Below are positions 1 to 9,222 of a DNA stretch of 25,000 nucleotides, one piece after another. Positions within the stretch are counted from its first letter, which is position 1, and each line of letters begins with the position of its first letter. The DNA is from Penium margaritaceum. Lineage: Eukaryota; Streptophyta; Zygnematophyceae; Desmidiales; Peniaceae. The stretch is taken from assembly GCA_023375785.1 (NCBI GenBank), contig SZWC01003845.1, forward strand, positions 69,230-94,229, written 5' to 3'. The notes under the pieces were generated by a model that was not told the origin of the DNA, searched no databases, and saw only the letters and a list, made by a program, of their open reading frames with translations. The position numbers were made by a program, and so were the translations under genes.

Positions 1-1
1 C

Positions 2-1926
2 ATTCGCATGTTTGCACCTGGAAATTTCCATTGCATACGCTTCTCAAGTGTTCCTTTGTGTGCAAGCTCTCCCATGCGTTCACCAACAAGTTCTGCCCAC
101 AAACGTTTGAACCAGCAGGCAAGGGAGTGCTTTGCGGCACATGTGCCCCATGTCCAGTTTCTTGAGATGGAACGTCTTATCCACCCAAGCTCTCTCTGGT
201 TCCGTTTCCTCACCACTCCTACCTTCGCACCCTCACTTGCTGAACCGGAAAAACGGCCTCCTCCTCTAGAATTCACCTCGTTACATGAGCTCGTGTGCTC
301 AGGTGAAGGGTCAAAGAGCAAGTTGTCCATCTTGTCATCTCTCTCCACCCTCACGCATCTCACTTTGCGTGGGCATGCCAGTAGCGCTGCGTTGAAGGCG
401 GCAGTGCAGTTGCCGTCGCTGAAGACGCTTGTCATTGACAGTGTGTTCAACCTGCAGCTGTCAGAGGATGTCCTGGATCTGGCTGCCAACCTGCAGGGTG
501 TGGAACTTCGCATGTGTAAGTGGACGATTCCGTTCTTCCACAGCGTACCCAGCTGGCTGGCAAAGCTCTCAGCAGCACGGCATCTGGAACTGGAAGCGGG
601 TGAGATGGACATTCACGTGGTTGCCTTTCTACCTGTTCTGGAGTCGTTGTGGGTGGGAACTTACAATCTGGTGACCAACCCTTTCCCTGAGAACACTGCT
701 CCAGCCTCTTCTGCATCTGCTATCTCTGCCACAACTGCTACTGCTCCTGCTGCCTCAGGCCCTCAGACTGGTGCTGTTGCAGATGCTGCGATCCCTCGTG
801 GCACCCAGCTCTTCCCTTGCCTCACCTTGCTGGACCTTCATGTGAGTGGTCAGGGTTCTTTGGAGCTCGGCATGTTTCCAGCACTTGAACGGCTTCATCT
901 ATGGTGCGCACATCGGTTGAGGATGGAGGGCTCGCTGGCGGGCATGCCTTGGCTCGAGCGCTTTGAAGTGGGTGGCACAATAGCCACTGGGCATAACCTC
1001 GACTCCTCCGATGTGGCCGACTTGCCACATCTTACATCAGCGACCATGAGCTTGCCATCACTTCGCCGGCCGTTGGACTTGGGGCACTCCGACACGTGGA
1101 GTCCGTGGTCGTGTGCGGTACACTGAGCCCGATGGAGGAGGCAGCACTGGGGGAGCTGGCGGCAACACCAACAGCAATCAAGAACCTTGTCTTTGAGGCA
1201 GGCAACACCATGAGTATGATCCGACAGATGACTTGTGTTACTAGCCTTGGTTCACTCACCATCAAGCCACCTGTTTTGTGCAGACCGGAGTTTCCAGCTG
1301 AAATTCTCTCCGAAGACTGTGTGCTCGGCAATAACTTCGCACAGCTGCGTAGCCTCAACCTCAACATGTCAGGGAGGCAGTTGCGCGTGCCCATTGTCCT
1401 CCCCCACCTCAAACTTTTGGAGCTTTGGAAAGTTGAGCGAGTGGAGGAGGAGTGGGGCCACATGCTCTCCAACGTGGCACGACTCGCTCTGCGGCAGGGA
1501 GGTATGAGAGGGCTGCCGGCGTTGGAGAAAGGCTTGTGGCTACGTCTGACGGTTCTGGAGGTGGAGGGAGGGTCTCTAGCAAACATATCCCACACGTGGC
1601 TCATCTTGCCCTCACTTTGAAGCTTCAGGATCTCCAAGTGTCTTGACTTGCAGCAGCTCCCTGACATCCCACAGGTTGCAGAAGAAGGCCTTGTGCCCTT
1701 GTGTGAGCTGGAGCTATGGCATTGCAAGAATCTGAGAAGCCTACCAGAGACACTTGTCCATCTGCATAACCTCTCCATGGTTACACAAAAAGGGTGGAGG
1801 TCAGTTGGTGTGCCCACATGTCTGACCGATGGTGGAATTGAGGTAGAGCAGTTGCCCATGGATGTGCTGGAGTATGACTATGAGGATGATTCTGACCTCG
1901 GTGAGTACGAGGACGAGGATGATTAG
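2..1926 (+). CDS. Leucine-rich-repeat protein (plant NLR-like LRR domain), 5' partial, two frame breaks
   Basis: Seen: a reading frame open from the window edge (first ATG at 8) carries repeated LRR units such as LPSLKTLVIDSVFNLQL, FPALERLHLWCAHRLRM and MPWLERFEVGG. The frame moves by one base at a GGGG run (1081-1084). It then continues through LRR units, including LCELELWHCKNLRSLPETL, to an acidic tail (EYEDEDD) and a TAG at 1924-1926. A second break is an in-frame TGA at 1618-1620 in the middle of the repeat LPSL*SFRISKC. The LRR spacing is kept across it, so an intron is unlikely. A low-complexity Ala/Ser/Thr insert lies at about 690-790. Known: the L..L.L..C..L.SLP pattern is typical of the ligand-sensing C-terminal LRR of plant NLR immune receptors. 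No NB-ARC or TIR domain is visible here; it would lie upstream. Inference: the end of an NLR-like or stand-alone cytoplasmic LRR protein, either a recent pseudogene or a gene with two sequence errors. Confidence 0.62.
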
Positions 1927-3186
1927 TGCTAGTACAGCAGCAATGAAGAGAACTGGGACAGCATGTTTCATCATCGTGTTTGAATGCCCTGCGTGGGGAT
2001 AGTGTTTTGGTTTCTTGGGTTTGCAGAAGTATGAATTAGGATGAGTGAGCAGTTCCAAAGTACTACGAGACGATGATGAGGCAATTCTGGGATTGGGGGT
2101 GTCGGTTGATGTGGCGGCGGCATGCTAACTTTGGTGATGGTGGTGGTTGTGTTGGGTCCCAGGTTTCAAGCCTTTGGGTTGACTTGATGACGATACGCTC
2201 TTCAGGCAGTCTGCACAAGGCTAGAGGTTGTCCAAAAAGAGTTGCTCCCTGTTGGGAGGTGTCTGTTATCACTTGTACCATGCACTTTGCACTACGGTTT
2301 CACACTACATTGCACTTGGACTCCTTCATTCACAAAATGCTGAATGCATGCCATATGATGCCAGTTATGGTTGTGTTGGTCCCTACAATATCAAACTTGA
2401 AATATCAACGCTGCTTTACTGCCATTCGTGCACCTCGACTTCAGAAACGGCTGACACTGCAGAGTGTGGTTGCATCTCATGTGTGATAGTGACCCTTGGG
2501 TGACAGAGTCACGTGAAAGTGGACAAGGGTGTTGATGGACATGAAGCATTCCATTGCGGAACACCATGATGAACTTGCTCTGTTTGCCCTCTCTTGCATG
2601 AATTTGAAAGTCTGTCACATAGACCAGATCAGAAGGCCTGAGGCGTGTCACCTTATGGCTGTTGAGATGTGAAGGCCCATGAAACATCTTTGGCATGTTG
2701 TTTTCTGGGGATGGATGTCTGAAACATGGGGAAAACTTTCGGAGGACGATGATTCAACGGAAACAACTCATAGTGATGTGCAAGAGAGGATTGGTTCAGC
2801 AATTCCAGTAAACTTTGGTGGAAATATGTGCGGAAAGAGCTCACTCAACGTGTGATAGGATTGGCGCACATTGTCATGTTTAGGGCATGTTGGCCCTTGC
2901 TTGACAAAACATGAGCTTTCATCGTGAGTGGAAAACTTGCAGTGACAAAATTTGGCAAACTTTGAAATGCATAGATTAAGAAGAAAGGGAAAGAGTGCAG
3001 GTGTAGGGAAGGGAGAAGTACGGTCATGCAAGAGACATACATGGAGAATCCATGGAGGTTCCTGTGCAATGAAGTAGGCTTGCGGAGCAACACTGGTAAC
3101 AGAGAACATAGTTGCAGCGTGACGGTAAATGAGGCCAAGGTTGAGAGGGCAGCAAGCGCGCTTGAGGCCCTTGTCTGCAGCAGGAT
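1927..3186. other. Intergenic stretch, no gene recognised
   Basis: This stretch lies between the LRR gene and the left target duplication of copia-1. Short open frames occur on both strands (for example about 137 codons at 2073-2486), but none has a recognisable domain, and the first few hundred bases may be the LRR gene's 3' untranslated region. No tandem repeat, tRNA or clear polyadenylation signal was seen. Confidence 0.5.
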
Positions 3187-3191
3187 CCCTC
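3187..3191. repeat. Target-site duplication of copia-1, left copy (CCCTC)
   Basis: CCCTC directly precedes the left LTR and recurs at 8241-8245 directly after the right LTR. Five-base duplications are the norm for Ty1/copia integration. The match extends one base further (CCCTCA), so the boundary is uncertain by one position. Confidence 0.7.
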
Positions 3192-3754
3192 AAACAGACT
3201 GGACCTGCCCCTCTTCCCTTATGCAGCTGTGTGGGGGTCAACTCTGCGGTTTCAACAAAACTAACGGGAGTCAAAACGGAGTTGCACAGAGAGAGTAAGA
3301 GTGAAAGTGCGAGTAGTGGAGCTATGGGGTGGAGCTCGCTATCCGAGCCCACCCGTCGGCTGGCAAGTTGAAGCTTGCCGGCACTCGCTCAAACTACATG
3401 GGCATAAGCCCTCTCACGTCTCACATACCCATGCACGGAGATTGATCCTAAACTGTGCCTGACAAAACTACCACCGGTCCATGGTTAGCACCAATCTAGA
3501 TCACCAAACCAGAACAGTTCAAACATGAACAAGTATTGTAGTGGATTGTTTTTCAGACAATGTGCGAGCACTCTAAAAGGGAAGCCAGCGCGCGTGGTGA
3601 AGGTGGGTGCGTATCCAGTGGCCGGTTTTAGCTGCCCGGCAGCTGCCAGACTCGCGTATGCTCCCCCAAACTTCAGTGTCCTCCGTCTCATCAGGGGTCT
3701 GCAAGGCAATGGACGTGAGCCGAGAGGTCATAGTAAGCTATGCACACAACATGA
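3192..3754 (-). repeat. 3' LTR of copia-1 (563 bp)
   Basis: This copy is colinear with 7678-8240 without gaps, at about 91% identity by hand count. In minus-strand sense it should start TG, but it starts TCATGTTG where the other LTR has TGATGTTG, a point change in the terminal dinucleotide. The end next to the target duplication reads CAGTCTGTTT-type sequence rather than a canonical CA end. Confidence 0.88.
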
Positions 3755-3764
3755 CTCCCCCATG
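3755..3764 (-). other. Polypurine tract of copia-1
   Basis: On the minus strand this is CATGGGGGAG, immediately before the 3' LTR. It is identical to the tract of copia-2 at 21622-21631. It is the expected plus-strand primer in reverse transcription. Confidence 0.8.
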
Positions 3765-3865
3765 ACCACATGGCAAACAAGTCCACGGACGTAAAAACAC
3801 TGATTCAAACATTGACGCAAGCACAGCGATCGTGAACGACAACGGATACAACACAAGAGCAGAGG

Positions 3866-4360
3866 TCAGTCCACAACACAGGCACGGTGCAATCCCACAA
3901 AACGTACAGCCGCAACAAACTTCGTACGGCTGATGGCCTTTGTCGGGAAATCAGCTCGCTGCGGGTCAGTGCTGACCCACATGACCTGAATCTCACCTCG
4001 ATCCACCAGATCTCCGATGTAATGGTACTCGACGTTGATGTGCTTCGTATATGCATGGAACACACTAGACTTCTCTGTGATGGCCTGTGCGCTCTCGTTG
4101 TCACAGGGAAGCACAACAGGGGGCATGGACTTACGCAGTTCACGCAACAGACGCACTAACCACACTCTCAGTTACGCCCACACCCAGGGCTACATACTCT
4201 GCTTCAGTAGTGCTATGAGTGATGCATCCCTGTTTGCCGCTGTGCCATGAGACGACAGTTCTTCCAATGAGGAAGATGTAGCCATTGCGACTCTTGCCGT
4301 CTGCGCTCCATGCCCAGTCACTATGTGTGTACCCGTCGAGGACCACCAAGGCCTATCCAC
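3866..4360 (-). pseudogene. Copia-1 RNase H domain (end of pol), disrupted
   Basis: RNase H degrades the RNA of the RNA-DNA hybrid during reverse transcription. Copia-type motifs appear in order on the minus strand: YTHSDWAWS near 4331, STTEAEYVALG near 4180, CDNESAQAI near 4100, and KHINVEYHYIGDLVDRGEI followed by the RADFPTKAIS C-terminus near 3900. These match the RNase H of copia-2 at 21066-21617 motif by motif. The domain is split over two frames, with a shift around 4150-4165, and an in-frame TAG sits at 4353-4355 just before the domain. The last open frame ends at 3866, about 100 bases before the polypurine tract. It cannot be made as one protein. Confidence 0.85.
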
Positions 4361-4990
4361 GGTACTGAAGTCCGATGCGGGCGGTGGACACGACGTACCG
4401 CAGGCACCGGATTGCAGCCTCCAGAACCCCCTTGCGTGGTGCCTCTGAGAATTGCGGAAGCAATTCTCAGAGGCACCACGCAAGGGGGTTCGACTAGCTC
4501 CCCCAGCTCTGCTGGATCGATGACCTTCAGAGCATCTTGGCCGTCAGGAGTGATCGGAGTTGACCCCGTGTGCACGACGCAAAGTAGCTCGGCAAAACAC
4601 TCCCCCAGATGTGAGAGCATACCGCTCCTGATGGACCAAGAGTGTCCGCCGAGCAAAATCACGCACAATCTGCATGCCCAGAAACACGGCCACCTCTCCC
4701 GGGTCCTTCATTCTGTGTGTCGACTGCATCACTCCCTTGGCTGCTTCGACAACCTTCAGATCAGGCAAAGCGATCAGAATGTCATCAACGTACACCGGGA
4801 TGTCCGTGAGTGGCGCAGGAGTCTACGAGAGAAAGAGCGATGGGTCCGCTGCTCTCTGGACATATCCGCTCGTCGAAGCGTGCAAATGATCTCTTTGTTC
4901 CAGCACCTAGGCGACTGCTTCAGGCCGTACAATGCCTTCCGTAGCCGCCACACCAGGCCATTGCCATCCTCGAACCCTGGGGGTTAGGCC
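4361..4990 (-). pseudogene. Copia-1 reverse transcriptase, C-terminal fragment, disrupted
   Basis: Only the second half of a copia reverse transcriptase remains. On the minus strand PPGFEDG and YGLKQSP lie at about 4880-4983, and the catalytic YVDD is near 4782-4793, at the start of an 83-codon frame (MYVDDILIALPDL...) that runs to MKDPGEVAVFLGMQIV. A TAA stands at 4984-4986 where copia RT normally has Gln before PPGF. The frame changes between YGLKQSP and YVDD. Downstream the sequence runs into a 32-bp inverted repeat (4424-4491) that replaces the segment corresponding to GSLMFLATTTRPD in copia-2. The fingers and upstream palm with the first catalytic Asp are missing, so no activity is expected. 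Confidence 0.82.
4424..4491. repeat. Perfect 32-bp inverted repeat with 4-base loop
   Basis: The arm 4424-4455 (GAACCCCCTTG...GAATTGC) is followed by GGAA and then its exact reverse complement at 4460-4491. It lies inside the copia-1 RT-RNase H connection. The arm proximal to RNase H encodes the expected FSEAPRKGV stretch, so the other arm is an inverted copy that replaced original coding sequence. Confidence 0.93.
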
Positions 4991-5021
4991 ATGACAGAAG
5001 GAAGCCTCCGTCGGCCATCTC

Positions 5022-6230
5022 CTAGAGGCTCTTGAGGCTGAAGTTGTCGAAGGTTTTTGCGTACTCGCGCCCAAAAGCAATCCGGATGGTGTTGAACACC
5101 ATTAGTTGGCCGGGCCCATTCTTCCCAAGGGCCCCGTAGAGCCGCATCCCTCGCCGCCAGGAGTCGGCCGGGGTCATATGTGCACCCTGTTGTAGTGAGT
5201 TGAAGTCGGAGATGCGCTGTGATGTCGTTGCCATGGTCGCGCCTTCGAGGAGGGTGGTTGCCAGCTTCCAGGCACCACGTGGGTCAACCCCAATGCCGGT
5301 GTGGGGATCACCAAGGAAGGGTTCAAAGTCGAGGGTGTACTCCTCTGGGACGGCCTTGAGGAGGCCGTAGGCGGCGTGCGTGGTAGTCGTCGTCTGCTGG
5401 AGGTCTGTAGTCTGATACAGAGTGGTGTAGTACGGGTACACTCCCTCGTTGACAGCCCACATGTGGAACCTCGGCTCCCAGGTTGTGTAGCTATCCTCCT
5501 GCCGGTAGGCAGGAGGGTCGGTCTCCAACCACTTTGGGCGCTTTACCGTCGGCAGAGGTGCCGGGACAGCTTGCTCGACCTAGGGTGACAGTGGATCTTC
5601 CCTCAGTTCTAGGGTCATGCGGAGCATCTGGTCCTCAAGGGAAATTGGGTCTGTGAGTATCGTGAACGTGTCGCTTGTGCTTGCTTCGTCGCGCGGTGTT
5701 GCCTTGTGCGCTGAGCGAGTCCGATGCCATTTTTTCAACTCTGCGAGGCGCAGGCGTAGAATGCCTTCTTGGTCACTGGCATCTCAGTCCCACTTGGGAA
5801 GGTTGTCGGACGGCTCAGCATTGAACGCTCCTAGAGCTACATCGACGTCAGCTGTGCCTGCACTCTTGATTTTCATCTTGCCCTTGCGCACGTCATCTTG
5901 GAGTAGCTTCGACTGATGCTCCTGCTGCTACTGCTGCTGCTACTGCTGCTACTACTGTTGCTGCTGTTGCTGATGCTGCTGCTGCACCTGCTGTGGCTGA
6001 ACCATGTCATGAAATAGTTTGAAGAAATCGGCCACCTGCTTGGCCGTCTGTTCAGCCTGCTGAGCGTGCTGCTCGCGCAGCTCGCATAGGCCCCGTGCCA
6101 GCGCGCGAGGGCTAGACGAAGATTCGTCTAGCGCCGTGCCTAGGGTGCTACCAACCACGCCGGGGGAGGCACGACCAGCATCCATGATGGAGCTGGTACT
6201 GCCGACTCCGGCGGGTGCGTGCTTTGGCAT
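5022..6230 (-). pseudogene. Copia-1 gag (coiled coil, poly-Gln, UBN2-like core), stop-interrupted
   Basis: Gag forms the virus-like particle that packages element RNA. A single minus-strand frame runs from ATG at 6230 to TAG at 5022-5024, about 400 codons. Residues 1-90 (MPKHAPAGVGS...) contain a heptad-like segment (LCELREQHAQQAEQTAKQV) and then a CAG-encoded Gln run. A charged linker follows, and then the conserved core: PPAYRQEDSYTTWEPRF, a W/Y-rich segment, and LDFEPFLGDPHTGI matching LEPFLGDLTTGA of copia-2. Stops all lie in this one frame: four TAG within the Gln run (5928, 5940, 5949, 5952), TGA at 5784 and TAG at 5580. No CCHC knuckle is seen; that part lies in the deleted segment. 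Assignment to the UBN2-like copia gag family is from sequence appearance, not a search. Confidence 0.78.
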
Positions 6231-6292
6231 AGGACTACGTGGGGTCTAGCAAGCATGAAGCGCTGCCAATGACACTGACGTTGGGTGTCTGA

Positions 6293-6560
6293 TGCTGCCA
6301 AAGTTTTCGACAGCGTTTCTCTCGCCCTAGTGGGCGTGGGATCTGTGTCAAGGCGTAACTTAGCCTAGGAGCCGTTGATGGACCCCCCCCCACGCTGCCG
6401 AAAATTTGTCGGCAGCATTTCCCCCACCCCAGTGGGCGTTGGATACGTGTAGAGGCTTGTTTCAGCCTAGGAGATGTCGACGGATCCCCCCATGCTGCCG
6501 AAGAATTTTCGACAGCGTTTCCCCTGCCCCAGTGGGCATGGGAAATCTGGGGAGGCCGTG
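6293..6560 (-). repeat. Tandem 100-bp repeats, each with a GCTGCCG...CGGCAGC hairpin
   Basis: Units begin at 6293, 6393 and 6493, exactly 100 bases apart; the last is partial. Each unit starts with a stem-loop of the form GCTGCCG-AAAATTTGT-CGGCAGC (perfect in the second unit), followed by TTTCCCC...CCCAGTGGGCGTGGGA. A C8 run lies between units one and two. Related units in the same orientation relative to the element lie in copia-2 at 14704-14830. Confidence 0.85.
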
Positions 6561-6805
6561 GGAACGCCCGTGGATACCTGATCCAATCCCACCCAACCCA
6601 GGAACAGAGGGGAGCCTAGCCGGCGGGGGGAGGGGAATACCAAAGGAGCTCCGACAGCAAATTGCCATCACCCGATGCTGTTGTTGCTACTGCTGCTCCT
6701 GCTACTGCTACTGCCGCCGTGATTGATGGGTTCCGCTGTTGTGGATGGCCTTTGCTGCAGGCTGGTGTAGCAACCCTACTATAGCTGTCGCGTGGTACTA
6801 TAGCA

Positions 6806-7236
6806 CTTAGCGACTGTTGTGGCCCACTGCCGTAGCCATCCTGCAGTTGCTACCCGCTATTGCAGCTGTTGGCAGCTACTGGTGTCTGCTGATGCACGCG
6901 GCAGCCGCTGCAGTTGCTGCTCTCTGCGGCCAGCAATGTCACTGTCAATGCGGCTGCAGCAGCCGGAACCACGGCTGCTGCCCAGTGCTGCAACCAGTGG
7001 TTGCCGTTCGCTGTTGGACCNCTTAGCGACTGTTGTGGCCCACTGCCGTAGCCATCCTGCAGTTGCTACCCGCTATTGCAGCTGTTGGCAGCTACTGGTG
7101 TCTGCTGATGCACGCGGCAGCCGCTGCAGTTGCTGCTCTCTGCGGCCAGCAATGTCACTGCCAATGCGGCTGCAGCAGCCGGAACCACGGCTGCTGCCCA
7201 GTGCTGCAACCAGTGGTTGCCGTTCGCTGTTGGACC
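6806..7236. repeat. 215-bp direct duplication flanking a single N (probable assembly artefact)
   Basis: Positions 6806-7020 and 7022-7236 are the same 215 bases, with one visible difference (GTCAATG against GCCAATG near 6950/7166). They are separated by one N at 7021. A near-identical overlap meeting at an N is what two unmerged contig ends look like. Confidence 0.9.
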
Positions 7237-7665
7237 TTGCTGCTGTTGCAGCTGCCGTTCCGTGTGGCTGGTGTTGTTGATGCGGCTACAACAGCCGACA
7301 CCGCGGCTATTGCCCACTACTACAGCCAGTGGTTGCTTTCTGGCTTGCTGTTGTGTCTCGTCAATGCTGCAGCTATCTTCCCGCGAGGCTGCTACTGTTG
7401 ATGCGGCTGCAGCAGCTGTTGCTGCGACTGCTGCCCGCTGCTACCGCCGCCGGCAGCCACTGCCGCGCGCTGCTGCGTCCCGCAGCAGCTGCGGTTCCCA
7501 ACCTGCACGGCTGCCACTTCGATTGGTGCTTGCAAAGATGCGAACGCAACTGCTGCTTTGCGTTGCTGCTGCTCTGCATAGTCGTCGCTGCGGCTACTGC
7601 TTGGTGGGCCCTCCCAGGACCAAACTGCGCGTCTCACGCATAATTTGATGAGCAATGGCTCATCA

Positions 7666-7677
7666 GCCCTGATACCA
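7666..7677 (-). other. Primer-binding site of copia-1 (initiator tRNA-Met type)
   Basis: The minus-strand sequence TGGTATCAGGGC directly abuts the 5' LTR. It differs from the standard plant initiator-Met primer site TGGTATCAGAGC at one position. Confidence 0.85.
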
Positions 7678-8240
7678 AAACTGACTGGACCTGCCCCTCT
7701 TCCCTTACGTAGCTGTGTGGGGGTCAACTCTGTGGTTTCAAAAAAACTGACGGGAGTCAAAACGGATTTGTACAGAGAGAGTAAGAGTGAAAGTGCGAGT
7801 AGTGGAGCTACGGGGTGGAGCTCGCTATCCGAGCCCACCCGTCGGCCGGCAAGTTGGAGCTCGCCGGCACTCGCTCAAACTACACGGGCATAAGCCCTCT
7901 TACGTCTCACATACCCACGCACGGATATTGGTCCTCAACTGTGCCTGACGAAACTACCACTGGTCCATGGTTAGCACCAATCTAGGTCACCAAACGAGAG
8001 CAATTGAAACATGAACAAGTATTGTAGTGGATTGTTTTTTAGACAATGTGCGAGCACTCTAGAAGGGAAGTCAGCACACGTGGTGAAGGTGGGTGCGTAT
8101 CCAGTGGCCGGTCGCAGCTGCTTGGCAGTTGTCGGACTCGTGTCTGCTCCCCCAGTCTTCAGTGTCCTCCGTCTCATCAGGGGTCTGCAAGGTAATGGAT
8201 GTGAGCGGAGAGGTCACCGTAAGCAATGTACACAACATCA
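7678..8240 (-). repeat. 5' LTR of copia-1 (563 bp)
   Basis: This is the partner of 3192-3754. In element sense it runs from TGATGTTGTG at 8240 down to ...CAGTTT at 7678, where the primer site begins with no spacer. Open frames inside both LTRs (for example the one beginning MGSDSELHP) occur twice only because the LTR is duplicated. Confidence 0.88.
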
Positions 8241-8245
8241 CCCTC
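8241..8245. repeat. Target-site duplication of copia-1, right copy (CCCTC)
   Basis: This is the same five bases as 3187-3191, placed immediately after the TG end of the 5' LTR. Confidence 0.7.
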
Positions 8246-8810
8246 ACCCTCTTCTAATAATGTGGTGTAAATATGCAAACATCCTCATTCTGTGCGCATA
8301 CACAGACAATAACTGCATGTGACTTATGTAAAGTGAAGCTCTTGGATGCAGCATCGGCACACATCCAATGGATTATGCAGTGCTGACGTCTCAGACGAGT
8401 GGAAAATGTGGCGCCTGCTGTATTCAGTCAAAATGTATTTGAGAGCTCAATTGTTGTCATCAGCATGTGTTGCTTGGTAAATATTTAGCAACATGGTGCA
8501 ATACATTGTAGAGGACATGCACTTAGAAAGGCCCCCTGCACATGGATCCTCTTTCGGATCCTCGTGATGAAAAGTCTTGCTTTGGCACGAAGCTGACACA
8601 TGAACAAGAGATCCTTGCCGCAGAAGAAAAGTTGAGCATGCAATATAGATACATGTGTTGACAAACACCATGTGCTCGCACAACATGTATCACACATCTT
8701 CCTGCGGACACAAGCGTCATCTTGATGCTTCACCCACTTTTTATGCTTTCTGTGTGGTTAGTTTGACGAGTGAACCTCTTTCTTTAGCACACCGAGGATG
8801 GTTTCTAGTT
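8246..8810. other. No gene recognised; possible end of an older element
   Basis: The sequence is AT-richer than its neighbours. Short open frames on both strands have no recognisable domains. The last part reads on the plus strand as an open frame ending RGWFLVKGGGM followed by TAA at 8826-8828, overlapping a purine run. That arrangement is common at the 3' end of gypsy coding regions and hints at a decayed older element here. Confidence 0.35.
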
Positions 8811-8823
8811 AAAGGTGGAGGAA

Positions 8824-9222
8824 TGTAACACGGCAACTTAGGCGCATTACGGAATAGGTCTCTACCCCTTGGGTAGAACCGACTGTAGCGTACCATGTGG
8901 TTACTCTCAGTAAGTTGAGTTTTATCCCAAGAATAAATATCTGCCAGGTTTGATTTACCCCTTTCGCTGATTGGTTAGTAGTTACCTGTAGTAGAAGAGG
9001 ATGGACCAACCAGGTTCATCCGATGACACCAGCAGAGCAGGAAATATCTTGTAGTATCCTGCCCTATGATGATACGTTGGTAGGTGGGTCACGTAACGGT
9101 GCCCACCTCGTTCGACTTTACTTGCCGGTTGAGCCGCCGAGGCCAACCATTCCATTTTGAGGACTTTAACCTACTCGTCCACCCATTTACGACCTGAGCT
9201 TGTTACAACACACTTCATTTTG
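8824..9222 (+). repeat. Possible left part of an older LTR interrupted by the chromovirus
   Basis: TGTAACACGG begins immediately after the purine run AAAGGTGGAGGAA (8811-8823), as a 3' LTR would follow its polypurine tract. An AATAAA lies at 8932-8937. The matching LTR end may be the fragment at 23227-23392; together they total about 565 bases, close to the 554-bp LTR of the inserted element. No repeat partner for this half was found in the window, so the call is tentative. Confidence 0.35.

Larger units (their letters stand above)
6231..7665 (-). other. Long CAG-rich leader of copia-1 between primer site and gag
   Basis: On the element's sense (minus) strand this 1.4-kb stretch is packed with CAG, CAA and TAG triplets, most densely at 6670-6720 and 6870-7600. 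Ala/Cys/Leu-rich open frames on the plus strand are by-products of the triplet composition. It contains three 100-bp hairpin repeats (6293-6560) and a 215-bp duplication around an N. Copia-2 has a comparable leader, so it belongs to the family rather than being a local accident. Confidence 0.7.
3192..8240 (-). mobile_element. Ty1/copia LTR retrotransposon copia-1, internally deleted, minus strand
   Basis: Reading leftwards on the minus strand, the order is 5' LTR (8240-7678), primer-binding site, CAG-rich leader with hairpin repeats, gag (6230-5022), end of reverse transcriptase, RNase H, polypurine tract and 3' LTR (3754-3192). The same five bases flank both ends. Protease, integrase and the N-terminal half of reverse transcriptase are absent. 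Gag is followed within about 40 bases by the RT PPGF region, so a deletion of roughly 3 kb is inferred by comparison with copia-2. A hand alignment of the LTRs gives about 50 mismatches in 563 positions and no gaps, mostly transitions. The element is therefore not recent. It could move only with proteins from a relative. Confidence 0.9.

Noticed and set aside
1600..1680. Intron as explanation for the TGA at 1618
   Set aside because: The LRR pattern reads straight through the TGA with correct spacing, and no GT...AG pair of plausible length removes it without destroying a repeat.
1032..1859. 275-codon open frame on the minus strand opposite the LRR gene
   Set aside because: It mirrors LRR coding sequence on the plus strand and has no recognisable domain of its own; its Ser/Arg richness follows from the antisense codons.
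2768..3352. 194-codon minus-strand frame starting in the copia-1 LTR, and its twin at 7392-7838
   Set aside because: The shared N-terminal part (MGSDSELHP...) is LTR sequence present twice; beyond it the two frames are unrelated (flank in one, leader in the other).
6817..7648. Ala/Cys/Leu-rich plus-strand open frames
   Set aside because: They run antisense to copia-1, cross the N and the artefact-like duplication, and reflect CTG triplet composition.
9218..9222. Target duplication for the chromovirus
   Set aside because: TTTTG before the 5' LTR and TTCTC after the 3' LTR share only three of five positions; not convincing.
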